Both the position numbers and the translations under genes were made by a program. This document shows, piece by piece, positions 24,127-35,300 of a stretch of DNA of 64,000 nt. Source of the stretch: Sporobolomyces roseus (taxonomy: Eukaryota > Basidiomycota > Microbotryomycetes > Sporidiobolales > Sporidiobolaceae); assembly GCA_016617785.1 (NCBI GenBank), contig JADILM010000012.1, forward strand, positions 496,001 through 560,000. Direction: 5' to 3'. Numbering within the stretch: the stretch's first letter is position 1; the number at the start of each line of letters is the position of its first letter. The notes below the pieces were generated by a model. The model did no database searches. It was not told the origin of the DNA and saw only the letters and a program-made list of their open reading frames with translations.

Positions 24127-25294
24127 ATGAGCTCCGAGCTGATTCCCAGTCACCCACAGAGTCTCGCGACCATGCCACAAAATGGACTTTCGATCGTTGA
24201 AAAAGCATATTCAGTCGGATTTAACAGCGCAGGTCAACCTCTCTGGCAGTGTCGCAAATGCCAAGAAGGTCCCTTTGAACGCAAAGTGAGTTTTCAATCA
24301 TTTGCTTCTGTGAGCTTGCAGCACTCGAACCTAACTTCAATCTTTTGCGCCAGAAACTACGCACTCATTACTTCAAGCACGACCGTTTACCTTGTGACTA
24401 TTGCACACATTCAGCTCTTAACCCGCGTGTGAGTTTTGCATGTGAAACCATATGAATTCTGCGGAGACTGACATTCGCTGCTGTTTCGTCGTCATCTCCC
24501 CATCACGCAGGACCTCAGAATACACGTCGACACCTGGCACCAACCTTTCAGTAGTCGTGAACCCTCTCTGGGAAACTGCAGAGGCTGTCTTTTCGCTTAG
24601 TCGATGAGGTGAGCAACGTTTTCACTTCTGCCTTTGATCTGAGCAGACAATGGAGAAAGTTGACGAACGATCTCGAATCTCTGGTGTAGCTTGGAGAGAC
24701 ACATAGCCAACTGTCCACGACCTGGAGGAGAGGACACTTTGCCAATAGCTGGATGGGATTGGAGTTACGACAAGAACCGTTGCGTGAGAATCGTAAGTTC
24801 GCCGACTCTGGCCATCAAAAAGGGATAATCTCCGGCTCCTGAGATTCTAATGTGCTCAGACCACCGGAGATGGATCTGGGCAAGACGCTGCGGACGATCG
24901 ATCTCTCCTCGACCCTCAACCGATACCTTCGAACGAGTCCGTCTCCTCTTCGAACGCTGGGAGGAAGCCACATCGAAGCCGCGCTCCAAGTCAAATGCGG
25001 TCTTCACCTTACGCTTCGTCGCAGAGCCGCAGAGCCAAGCGTTCTCCGCTTCAAACGCCTAGTGCCGAAGCATCTTCGTCGAACGCTGGACAAGCCATTT
25101 TTACAAGCCCCGACCATCCCGTTCCGGCTCCTGCTCAGCCGAGTCAGGCATATCCTCCGGATGACAGCACAATCAACCCGAGCGTCGTATCCGATCCGTA
25201 CTCGCATCTTCCATCGTCGCAACGCTCTCTCGACAAAGTTCGAATTCCTCTCACTCCTCGACAAGCCTTACGTTATACGGATCTCCTTCTATAG
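24127..25294 (+). pseudogene. ZnF-D: Cys/His zinc-finger gene (arm A) with nonsense mutation
   Basis: Start at 24127 (MSSELIPSHPQSLATMPQNG). Units: WQCRKCQEGPFERK, KLRTHYFKHDRLPCDYC, DLRIHVDTWHQ, NCRGC, then LERHIANCPRPGG in a later exon, and a Ser/Pro-rich last exon ending PLTPRQALRYTDLLL at 25294. After NCRGCLFA the frame meets TAG exactly where paralogues have the Trp of CxxCxxAW (ZnF-B CKQAW, ZnF-E CFQAW). This looks like TGG to TAG. The GTGAGC donor 8 bases further on and all later exons are preserved, so the break is recent. It would truncate the protein to about 100 residues. Divergent to SSP-C. Confidence 0.62.
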
Positions 25295-25351
25295 CGTCCT
25301 CACTGTAGCTCGTCGATCCTCCTAGCTTTTCCGTATTACTTCCCGTCTTGA

Positions 25352-25401
25352 ATAGATTTATCGATAACTTTCTCCCATAGATTTATCGATAACTTTCTCC
25401 C
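25352..25401. repeat. Two tandem copies of a 25 bp unit
   Basis: The unit starting atagatttatcgataact is repeated exactly twice, in the 3' flank of ZnF-D. The rest of 25295-25701 shows no gene; it aligns inverted with 38609-39007 of arm B. Confidence 0.7.
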
Positions 25402-25701
25402 TTCGCTCTTCTCGATCAGTTCCCTCCTTCCCTCGAGCCAGAGCAACGTTATTCTTCTGCGCATTGATGGGTCGAGGTAGAGCGTCGTTGTCGAACAGCC
25501 GAGATCAGCTTCATTCTATTTAGCCGATGTAATTCTCTGAACGTTGCGCACCATTTCTCGTTTAGTCACCTTCGAGAGCTAGCGAACTCTGAAGCTAGTG
25601 AAAAGGACATCGAAAGAGACAGAGGTACAGATTGCATCGACAGCGAGACAGAAAAACCAGGTACACTTCAAGCGAATTCCGGTTCAAAGCTATGTTCAGA
25701 G

Positions 25702-26486
25702 TCAGATTTTGGATCCAGTACGTTTGGCTTGAGCGTGCGTAGTGGCTATCAATCCAATCTCTGTCAGCCACTCCTAGAGAGAAGAGAAAGGGAAGAAAAG
25801 TGTTAACTAACTCGAATCGAAGAATTGAACACCTTTGACGATCTTTTGAGTTCCAGGTTCAAATTCGAAGAACACGGCAGATTCGTTCTCGACATCGTTA
25901 TCGTTTGCGACCTTGGTCTGTGAGAGAGAGGGACGTCAGTGACTTGCATTGAGAAGGAGAGAAAGAGAAAAGCTCACCTTTTGATTCATGCGAACTGCGA
26001 GTTTGTTCTCTGATTGAGTGATGTTCTTCTGAACGTTCTCAGACTGTTGGTAAGAGATGACCTATTGGCGAAAGGGAGAGAGAGTGAGTTTGTTCCAGGG
26101 AGACTCACTTGAACGTCTTTTAGAAGTTTCTCTTTCATTTGACGGAACAAATCGATGGCTTCTCCTCTTGCATACTCGAGACCAGGCTTCGTGAATACTT
26201 CAGGATAAAGGGAGAGAGGACGAATACTCCAACTGAAGAGAGGGTCTTGTGAAAGAAGAGAATCGAGTTGCGAGAAGTGAGAATTCGAGATGCGAGAGAA
26301 AAGTGAATCGACAGTAGAGAGTTGTTGCTCGAGGAGTGATTTGATATCTCCGTTCTTGTTGTTCTCTTGAGTCGAGAGTTGTTTCGAGGTAGAGGAGGCT
26401 TCTTTTGAGAGAGGAACGCCGCCAGCTGCTTGACTTTGTTGTTCTTGTTGGGGTTGAGCGGGAGATTCAGCTTGGTTGGTGGACAT
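25702..26486 (-). CDS. Conserved protein of unknown function, intact copy (arm A)
   Basis: Exons by eye: 26109-26486, 25978-26061, 25812-25917, 25702-25745, all phases consistent; about 203 residues. The start at 26486 opens a Gln/Ser-rich N-terminus (MSTNQAESPAQPQQEQQ). Then come a helical region (IKSLLEQQLSTVDSLFSRI, FRQMKEKLLKDVQVISYQQ), QSENKLAVRMNQK, an acidic VANDNDVENESAVFFEFEPG and a basic C-terminus. No signal peptide or membrane segment. I do not recognise the family. The heptad-like segments and size suggest a small subunit of a complex; that is a guess. A broken copy lies at 37752-38608. Confidence 0.75.
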
Positions 26487-26995
26487 TTGGATTGCGGTTA
26501 GAAAGGGAAGTGAAAGGAAGGAGAGAGGAAGAGAGGAGGACCTTCGACAAAGTTCGATTTTCGGAATTTCGCAACTTTCGCAAGAGTTCCGTCACACTCA
26601 ACTTCTTCCCTCTCTCCAATTCCCCCGAGCTTGGTCATGCTGTACCTTGAGCACCACGAGAGAATGGCTACGATCAGACTAGAGGAACGAGAAGAGACCT
26701 GGTCGAGTATAGCGCAGAAAGAGAAACTGCTCTCCTTCCTTCCCACCCGAATTCCTTTCTCTCACACGACCGCGTTCGTGTAGATGCAACCAGAGTCGAT
26801 TGTTCGATAGGTGAGCAAAGAAAGGATATGAATGAGATAACGACAGACACGACAAAAAGTAGAGGATCCAAGGGAATAGCTGCTAATCTTCCGACCCGTC
26901 GCTCGCCGCTGCCGTATCACAATCTTCACCCTCGGAAGCTTCTGGCGATTCCCACTGAGCTTCTTCCGTCTCCTTTTCGAATAGACCAGTGGGAG
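26487..26995. other. Intergenic at the inner edge of arm A
   Basis: About 510 bp; nothing supported. Homology to arm B ends inside the first exon of the neighbouring gene (about 26365), so this DNA belongs to the spacer. Confidence 0.4.
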
Positions 26996-28564
26996 TCAAT
27001 TCATTGCGCCGGAATCGACGTTGGACGAAAGAGGCAAGCTTACAATACTCAAGCTCCAATCTAGAGCGCGTAACCGGGACTCGACACCAACGTGTTCGTC
27101 GAACGGACACGATTTCTGCTCTGCCCCACCATTCCTCTGGCCGTGACCTGACTGATCTAGATACCAACCACGAAGACCGTTGTGCGCATCCCTCACGTCC
27201 CACTCGGCAGTCCAGTCACCAAAGTAATGATAGCCATCGATCAAGGTTCCCGACAACCGTACACCTCTATAAGCGGAGGCGTAGATGAGATCCTCAAGGT
27301 CTTCGAGGGGTAGATGGTCGAAAGCGAGAGAAGGAGGGTGCCATTTCTCTTCACGAAGATCAGGTACTTCATTGCTGAGGTAGTCATCGAGGTGGAATCG
27401 AGCTCTTGCCGGGTCTCCCCGGAGGTAGGGGGACTCGGGGAGACAATCGAGGATGATCTGTTCGAGGCCGGAAGATTCGGTGTCCTTCGTTTCATAGAGA
27501 TACTCGATGATGCCGTGGTCTCCTTGGCCTAAGTGTAGCTTGCGTAGTGTCGGATGATCTCGAAGGACGGAGGTGATATGGTGACTGTAGAAGGTGTCGC
27601 CGAGGTGAAGCGATTCGAGGTGAGGGAAGTGAGGGAATTCGTGATCTACCGCGCACGAGTCGTTCTCGCCACCTTCTACGTTGAACGGGGAAGAAAGGGA
27701 GAGGGTGACCAGATCGAGCGGTAAGATGGGAATCACTTGGTCGTAATGGTCGAGCCAAGTATCTTCATTGTAGGAGAAAGGATCAAGGTAGCGACCGAGT
27801 AGTTTGAGGTGACGGAGGTTGGGGCAGTGGTCGAAGATATCGGCGTCTAGATCGGATTCGAGCGAGCCAGGTCCTTGTACTGTGAGGGAGACGATGTTGT
27901 CGAAAGTGAAATCCTCCTCCGTTACGTACTCGTCATTGTCGACCGAATGCCAGTTCCGGAGAGTGAGATGGGTGAGGGAAGGTAGATGTTGGAGGTATCG
28001 AAGCGAGCTGGAACAGGTGATTTCGCAATTGGTCTCTTCGTCGTCTTCGTCGATCCAGTCTGGATTCGGGACCGTGTGTACTGGCGGGAGGTAGTCGAGA
28101 TGAGTGAGGTTGACCAGATTCGCGACATGGATTCCGTCGACGAATGTTTGTGAGGCGAAGTAGGTTACTTCGAGGGAAGTAAGCCGAGTCGAGAGATTGA
28201 GGAGGGTAGACAAGCCAAAGCAGATCGACGAGTCGTTCTCCTCCCGAACATACATCTCCCGGATAAAGTCCGCCACAACTACCGAGTTCTTCTGTAGTTT
28301 TACGATGGTCCCATCGACCGAGTTGAGACGGTTATTGTCCGTCCAGGATTCCCATCGTCGATAGATACCTTGATAATAGTAAGGAAGGAGTCGTTTGGAG
28401 AGGGGTCCATCAGGATAATCATCGATAGGGTACGCATGGTCGAAAATCATGTCGAGAAGTTCGGGAGGAAGGGAAGAGAGGCGGTCGATAGCCTGTTTTG
28501 TGAGAAGCGAGATCAGTCGTGATCATCGATCGAGGCGAGACACCTGACTTACGGGAGACATCAT
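26996..28564 (-). CDS. F-box-like leucine-rich-repeat protein
   Basis: Two exons by eye: a 12-nt first exon at 28553-28564 encoding MMSP, and 26996-28492. The joined start reads MMSP-AIDRLSSLPPELLDMIF, a typical fungal F-box opening (LP-x-E-L-L-x-x-I). It is followed by LRR-like repeats such as STRLTSLEVTYF, LVNLTHLDYL, LPSLTHLTLRNW, CPNLRHLKLL, FPHLESLHLG and HPTLRKLHLG. Total about 500 residues, acidic, with a Trp/Tyr-rich last third. F-box LRR proteins recruit substrates to SCF ubiquitin ligases; that role is inferred from architecture. It lies in the spacer between the inverted arms, divergent to the methyltransferase. Confidence 0.75.
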
Positions 28565-29233
28565 ATTGGTCGAGATTGGTTGAGGAACGAAGGACTCCCG
28601 AGCGAAAGAAGAGGAGACCTTCGAAAGTCTTCTCCATCTTTGCGAGTCGCATGAATCTGTCTTCCATGCCAGGGGTCGCTCGAACCGCGATTTATCAAGC
28701 AAGTCTGGCGGGGAGTGATCAAACTGCCGACAGGAAATCTTCCTTCCAGCTCTGGAGCGAGAAGCTACGAAGCGGAAGATAGCCGAAGCAGACTTGCGAA
28801 AGCAGAATTTGCGAGTTTCTACTCAAAGACGATGTAGTCAGCAATCTTCATGCCACTCACGCACGAGGAGAGAAGTATCTTAACGACATACGGTAAAGGA
28901 GCCCGTCGCTCCTTACGATTCTGATCCGACCTATTCCCTCTGCGAACCCAAGCACCACAGAAACGCTTCAACCCTTCGTAGCTCCTTCGAGCTCGCTGAG
29001 CTACAGCCCCTCTCGCGCTTACAGTATAGGGTCAACTGCCCTGGACGCCGAATGCTCTGGAGGGAGAAGATCGAGCCGAGTAAATGATTCAGGAGCGAGT
29101 GACGAGCTTGGAGTTCTCTGGAGGGGTCGAGCTAATTGATGAGCCGTCTCTCAGCTTTTCCTGTTGTCGAACCGAGATCTAGAGTGACTGGTTGAGGAGA
29201 AAGATTGGTTCCCCTCTTTCGTTCAACTTTGAG
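28565..29233. other. Divergent intergenic region between F-box gene and methyltransferase
   Basis: About 670 bp; no gene that I can support. It presumably contains both promoters. Confidence 0.45.
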
Positions 29234-30444
29234 ATGTGGCTTTACCTCCTTTGCGTCTTGTTCGGACTAGCATTACCCTCAATCGCCAAATCCATACTCG
29301 TCAAGCTCACTTCAAGCGATTCGAAGGAGCTGTACGATCAAGCCGATGCAGTAACTCTCAATTTAATTGGAGGAGGGAATCAGTCTCTTTGGTTCAACAT
29401 GGGATGGTGGGAGCACGGGTGAGTCACGATTGAGCTATTATCAATCTGCACAAAGCTAACTGGGCGGGAAATCTAGAGGGAAGGAAGATTTCGCAGAGGC
29501 TGCTTCTTCACTTTGTCGAAAAGTCGCTCTTGCAGCTCGATTGAAAACTAAGCAGCGGATATGTGTAAGCCTCCCTCCTCCTTGATCAGCACAGACTGAG
29601 CTCACATCGACTGAATCGACACAGGAGGTGGGATATGGGTCGGGAGATTCGACTTTACTCCTCGCTCGAGAGTTCTCTCCTGCCTCGTACACTGGCTTTA
29701 CATCGCTAGCATCTCAACACGCTATAGCTTGTGAGTCGAGTGTGATCTCATCTCGCACAGACTTGCTGATCACTCTGACCTCGAACAAACAGCTCGAAGA
29801 ACGAAGGAGATGAATTTGGATTCAGCAAAGGTCGAAGTCCGTCAAGGTGATGCTTCGACTGCTCTTGCGTCACTCGAGAAGCAATCAGTAGATGCTGTAC
29901 TGGCAGTAGATTGCGCTTTCCAGTGAGTCCTGAGTCTGCATCCATCGCGAATCAAGTCCAATTAGCTCACTCAATCGTTTCTCACAGCTTTAACCCTCGA
30001 CAATCCTTCTTCACTTCTGCCGCTTCCATCTTAGACAGCGAAGGAAGACTAGCCCTCACCGATCTCCTTCTCCCTTCTACACCTCTCTCGCTCTTCGACT
30101 CCCTCGCACTCCGACTCATCTGTCTCCTCGCGAATCTCCCTTTCGAGAACCTCCTCACCGCCTCCAACTATCGCTCATCCCTCATCGCATCAGGCTACGA
30201 AGCAGATTCAATCGAGATGGAGGATATCTCTGATCACGTCTGGCCAGGTTTCCTCGGGTTTGTCGAGAGGAGGGAGAAGGAAATGGGGATTGCGTTGGGA
30301 GCAGCTTGGAAAGGGTTGAGGATGTACTCGAAGGTGGTTAGATGGTATAGCGGAGTGGACGGGAGGAAGCAGAGACTGAGGTTCTACTTAATTAGTGCGA
30401 AAAAGGATTCGAAGCGAAGAGAAGAGGAAAAGAAAGTGTATTGA
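29234..30444 (+). CDS. Membrane-anchored SAM-dependent methyltransferase
   Basis: Exons by eye: 29234-29418, 29477-29564, 29625-29730, 29793-29922, about 29988-30444. The start at 29234 (MWLYLLCVLFGLALPSIA) gives an N-terminal hydrophobic anchor; an in-frame ATG at 29192 would add 14 residues. Features: SLWFNMGWWEHG, EVGYGSGDSTLLLAREF (SAM-binding motif I), QHAIAYSRRT (motif II region), VRQGDASTAL, VDAVLAVDCAFHFNPRQSFF and RLALTDLLLP. This pattern resembles sterol/small-molecule C- or O-methyltransferases of the class I fold (coq5/cyclopropane-synthase like). The substrate is unknown. The C-terminus is Lys/Arg/Glu-rich. Convergent to the YIPF6-type gene. Confidence 0.8.
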
Positions 30445-30662
30445 TCCTGTATTGAAGGAGAATGATTCTCTGATATCGCAAGAAGAGCTCAGCCCCGACC
30501 ACAGAGAATAGCGAACAATGCCTGATACTGCATGACACGTAAGGCTAGAGAAGGGTATACTACAAATTTCGCAAACTGCACGAACGACTCCCCTTGACAA
30601 ACTATAGAAGTCCTCTACCTTTCTAGCTTATCCAACGACTCGTGTTCCATTATCCGGGAGCG

Positions 30663-31956
30663 ACTAGGAGAGCATCGTCATCCATGCGAGCAGGAAGAAG
30701 AGCATGAACAACGGGAAGACTGCCAATACTGCTCGATCTTTCTCCAACCTAGTCCCAGCCAAGAAGTTCACAGCAGCTGGAACATAACCAACAAGATATC
30801 AGTCGATGCCAGTGGCGCGAGACGCGGGAAGAGAAACGAAGAGCTTACCCCAAACGGACCAACCGAAAGTAGCAGCACAAATCGGTAATCGAATCCATAA
30901 CATCTTGACAAAGATACTGACGAACGCCGCCAGGTCTAGTGGGAAGATACAGTATCCTAGTACGCAGAGTGATTGGAAGAAAGATCTGTGGAGAACGAAG
31001 AGCAGAATTAGTTCTCGCTCTTTGCGATGGGGAATGGAGACAAGGAAACGAACACTTTTCCTCCTAGAAGCTTGGCGTTGAGAGTGACGACAACTGATCC
31101 TAGCCAGACGATCACGAATACTCCAGTGAAGATTTGAAGGGATTGTTCGGCGGGAGCTGTCGAAGACGTTTTGGGTTAGTGCAATTCCGGGTGTACCAGA
31201 AAAGCGCAGAGAGCTCACCATTTGTTGAGAGTAGAATAGCGAGTGTCAGACAGAACTGAGCACAACGAGTAGAGTCGGCACTTGCGAATGTAGAGAAGGA
31301 GAGACAAAAGGGAGACTGACGAGTAAAGGTCCCCAAAGATCCCAATCCCTCAGAACCGCATTATCTGATTGCGGATACAGTACTTGCACGACCTTGTTTC
31401 CAATCGCTCGTAAATCACGCATCTGGACAGGAGGCAAGCGAAGAGTTAGCTTTGAGGAAACGAAGGTACGAGGATCAGAGAAATGACTTGCGATTGTTTC
31501 CGTTACGGGTTCATCGAGCGTATCTGAGCCAGTGTACCTTTAGGACCAAAGAACGGGATCAGCTCAGAAAGAAAGGCTTGAGAGGTGATTGCTCCAACAA
31601 CGAAACGTCGAGGATTCAAAGTCGCCCTAGACCGTCTGCAGCTCGACTTGCAGACCGCGCTACATCATAGCAGGAATGAAAGCTCACCTAGTCTCTGTCT
31701 TGATCCCTCCAAACGTCGTAGTCCTCTGAGATCTTTCACCAACTTGACCATTCCCACCACTTCCGATCCTTCCTTCTAAAGCTGCTGAGCCACTACTCTG
31801 ATTGTTCGCTGGTGAAGTAGCTCTGCCTTTCCCTTTTGATTGTTTCGAGGCTGGTACAGTGTGAGTCGGGAGTAAACCTTGAGATGAAGTAGCGACTAAA
31901 TCTTCTTCGTCGTCAGAGACGTCCGCTGCTATCTCGTAGGCTGAAGTCGAGGCCAT
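30663..31956 (-). CDS. YIP1-family Golgi membrane protein (YIPF6/Yip4 type)
   Basis: Seven exons by eye: 31688-31956, 31491-31537, 31321-31422, 31219-31255, 31054-31156, 30849-30985, 30663-30776. The acidic Ser-rich cytosolic N-terminus is followed by YTGSDTLDEPVTETI, MRDLRAIGNKVVQVLYP, DNAVLRDWDLWGPLL, LTLAILLSTN, GVFVIVWLGSVVVTLNAKLLGG, SFFQSLCVLGYCIFPL and a final hydrophobic hairpin. This is the complete YIPF6 signature. Such proteins act with Rab GTPases in ER-Golgi traffic. The intron after TETI appears to use a GC donor (GCAAGT), the only reading that keeps the family sequence in frame. It shares a 371 bp divergent promoter region with the MadBub gene. Confidence 0.88.
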
Positions 31957-32327
31957 GTTGATCTCTGGGAAGACGGGAGATGACTGTCGAGGTAGAGGAA
32001 AGAGGTGAAGAGTTCGTCGCTGGTGTCGAGTGTCGATTCTTCCGAAAATTCTGCAAGTTGTTCGTCCACGCGTATGAGAGTGGAGGTATGCAATTCATAA
32101 GGTCGAGAAGCTCTCAAGTGGAGAGTGAAAGAAGTGAGAATTAGCGAAAATTATTGTTTCTCGAAGGTCGAAAACAACTCGCTTCTCTTACTCTCACAAC
32201 TCACTCCAGCCTACGAAACATACCTCAAGACTATCACCTGTACCATCAAAAACCACTACACGATCGACTGAGCGCATCCAACACCACTAATCAGCGTTTC
32301 TCGCTCTCCCTTTCCTTTCAGTCAACA
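31957..32327. other. Bidirectional promoter region, YIPF6-type gene and MadBub
   Basis: 371 bp between the two start codons. An upstream in-frame ATG for MadBub at 32154 exists, but the sequence between reads as CT-rich leader. No separate gene seen. Confidence 0.5.
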
Positions 32328-35300
32328 ATGGCTTCAACTTCGTCCCCTCCCCTTCCCTCGACCGAGAACACAGCAGCGCCTACACCAGTGGATATCTCTA
32401 CAATAGAAGCAGCAAAAGAAAACATCGTTCCACTTCATTCCGGTCGAAGTGCCTCTCAACTCGCCTCTGTTTTCTCTTCCTCCTCGACTCGTTCCGGATT
32501 AGGCGTCAAACTTGAAGCCGAACATTCGAAATTCCGAGCACAGATCAACGCAGTGGAAGTGTATGAAGCAACGGGAGAGTGGGAAGAAGGAAAGGACGGG
32601 TTAAAATCGGAAGAAGTTTCGCAATTGGCAGAAGATCCCCTCGATATCTCTCATCAATACGTTCGATTCATCATTGCGAATTATCCGGCCGGAGCAAGTG
32701 CAGCGAACAAGTTGGTACCAGTGTTGGAGGAAACTACGAGGAAATTCTTGTTGGATGGGAGGTATACGAACGATCCGAGATACTTCAGGTTGTGGGCTCA
32801 TTACGCGAAGAATATGGAGAGTCCGGAAGAATGTTATAGGTTCTTGTTTGCAAAAGGAATCGCGGAGAAATTGGCGGCGTTGTATGAGGAGTATGCGAAA
32901 GTATTGGAATCGGTTGGAAAGTGAGTCTTAAACCTCCTTGTCTCTCTCCCGTATCGATGAAGCTGACTCTTTTCTTCTCCGCGACAGACGAAAACAAGCA
33001 GATCAAATTTACCTCCTGGGTATCAACCGAAAAGCGACCCCTCTCGACCGTCTCAAGCGATCCCATCTCGACTTCCAAGCGCGAATGCTTGTCGCTCCTC
33101 CTCTCCCTTCTCCTCCTCGAGCCTCAACTTCTGACAGTCAAACTGTACGACCCATCCTTTCTTCCTCTCGACCTTTGGGAGGTGGAACGAGCGGGACTGG
33201 AGTGGGACCGAAAGGGAATGGATCAATGTTTGCGGTGTTCAAAGATGATGGAGCTGGTACGGGTGCTGGACAGGAAGCGGAATGGGATGACTTTGGTACG
33301 GTCAAGAGCCGGAAACGAGAGAATGATTTGGAGAAGAAAGAGTGGAGCGGTGAAACGATGCCTCAAAAAGCTGCTCCTGCAGCGGGAGGGTTCAAACTGG
33401 AGGTCTATCGGGACGAGGTGAGGGTATATCACGCTCAATTCGCTACCATGTGCTCTTGCTGACGTCTCGTTCTGTAGACGGCAACTGCTCTACCGACGAA
33501 TCATTCTTTGAGCGATACTGAAGTTTTCGCAAGATCGACTCGAGCACCCTCAGAAGCAGAACAACTTCGATCGAACCCTTTCAAGAACTACTCTTCCGCC
33601 GATGTCGACCTTCTTGCGAAAGATCCTCTCGCCAATCTAGAAGTTCTCGCAGCTCCCGTCAAGAAAGTCAAGAAGACTACCTCAACTTCGAGTTCGATGG
33701 GAGAGAAGAAGAAAGTCAAGACCTCGTCCTCCTCATCGAGCTCGTCAAAATCAAAGACTGCTACACCCGCAACAAGCGATTCGCAGGATCCCGCTCAACC
33801 TCGACCACAGCAAATCGCTTTCAACTTGGAGATTCTGAAGGATGGTGAGAACGGTTGGATATCGTTCGAGGAAGAGAGGGTGAGGAGGAGAAGAGAGAAG
33901 TATGTCATCGAGGCGGAGAGTTGGAATGGTTGGGAATGGAAAGAAGAGTGGGATCGAGAAATCGAGAGAACCGGTCGTAAGCTGCCAATATTCTTCGTTG
34001 CCCGAACGCTCAAATCTGATCAGTACTTGATCAACACGCAGGAACGAGCTACAAGATCGACCTAAAGACGGGTTGGCCGGTATTACACGATTCAACTGGA
34101 GGTGAGTTCATCTCTCTTCAACTGACAGAACGAAACATCTGCTCATCTCGTTGTGATTCTGTCCTCAGCCCCACTGTACGACTTCCTCAAACCACCGACA
34201 CCGGTTATCGAAGAACCTGCTTCTCCACCACCTCGATCGCCTTCCCCTCCTCGACCCGCTCAAGATGAATCGATCGCCGTTTCTCCTCCTCGCTCTCCAC
34301 TCGCGCAGACTACTTCTTCATCTTCTCTCCCGGTCGACGACGAGTCGCGGTCATCGACACTCAAAGCCGAACCTCGCACTGCTACCGAATCTGTGGTTCC
34401 TCTCAGAGATACCCAGGAATCGACCTCTCCTTCCCGATCCGAGCCTGAAGTCCCCTCTTCCCCTTCATATCCACCTCTGGACCCCAACCGTCCTCCTTCA
34501 CCCACCATGAACACTAAAGCAGCAAACGCTATGATCGACGACCTCTTCGCAAAAACTCTCGACTTTACTCGTTTCAACCCTCGATCCGAACAAAGAAACG
34601 ATGACTCCGATTCTCAGTCAGGCGAACCCTCAACCGACGAATCAGACGACGATGAGAATGGTTTCCAAGGAGGACTCGATTTCGGCGGGAGTCAGTTCTC
34701 CACTCAACAAGCTACCCAAGCGAGTGAGGTCAGCAGCGATGGAGGGTTCGTACCGTTCAGTCAGACGAGGAGTATGATGGGAGACGATTCGTCGTTCTTC
34801 GGAAGTCAAGATCCAGGATTCGGAGGAGCTTCGTCTCAGCATCATCATCAACAACACCCTTCATCAGCCTATGGTCGAGGATTGTTCGCACTCAACGAGG
34901 AGAACGAGAACGATGAGAATGCGACCCCGCCAGCAGCTCCGATGCAGCTCTTCCGGGACTCATCAAGTGCTGCTCCTTCGTCAGGAGGCTTCCGACCCGT
35001 CACGAAATCGACGAGAGCTCCTCTCGGTGCAAAGCCGATGGGTCTCTCTACGCCCGCTCCTCCTCAACCTCAGCCCGATTTCTCCGTCTTCCAGGATCAA
35101 GGCGACTCTCGAATCCCTTCTTCCCAACAATCTGAAAACGAAGGAACGCTCGACGATGTCTACGAGGAGGAACCAGAGGATTACGAGGCACCACTTCGAG
35201 ACGGTGAGTCTCCAGACCGAGCAGATCGAAGTGATGGATACGCTATGGGTCGTCGAGAACGAGGTGTCCCGAGTCGTTACGCTCCTTTCGTCGACAACAT

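Larger units (their letters stand above)
18233..26365. repeat. Arm A of a large inverted duplication (about 8.1 kb)
   Basis: Homologous in inverted orientation to 37752-45068. Shared content in order: 3' part of a LYR-motif gene, branched-chain E2 gene, SSP gene, divergent intergenic region, ZnF gene, spacer and a small unknown gene. E2 coding sequence is nearly identical between arms. Intergenic segments are alignable but diverged, for example 25440-25700 against 38600-38960 inverted. Confidence 0.85.
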
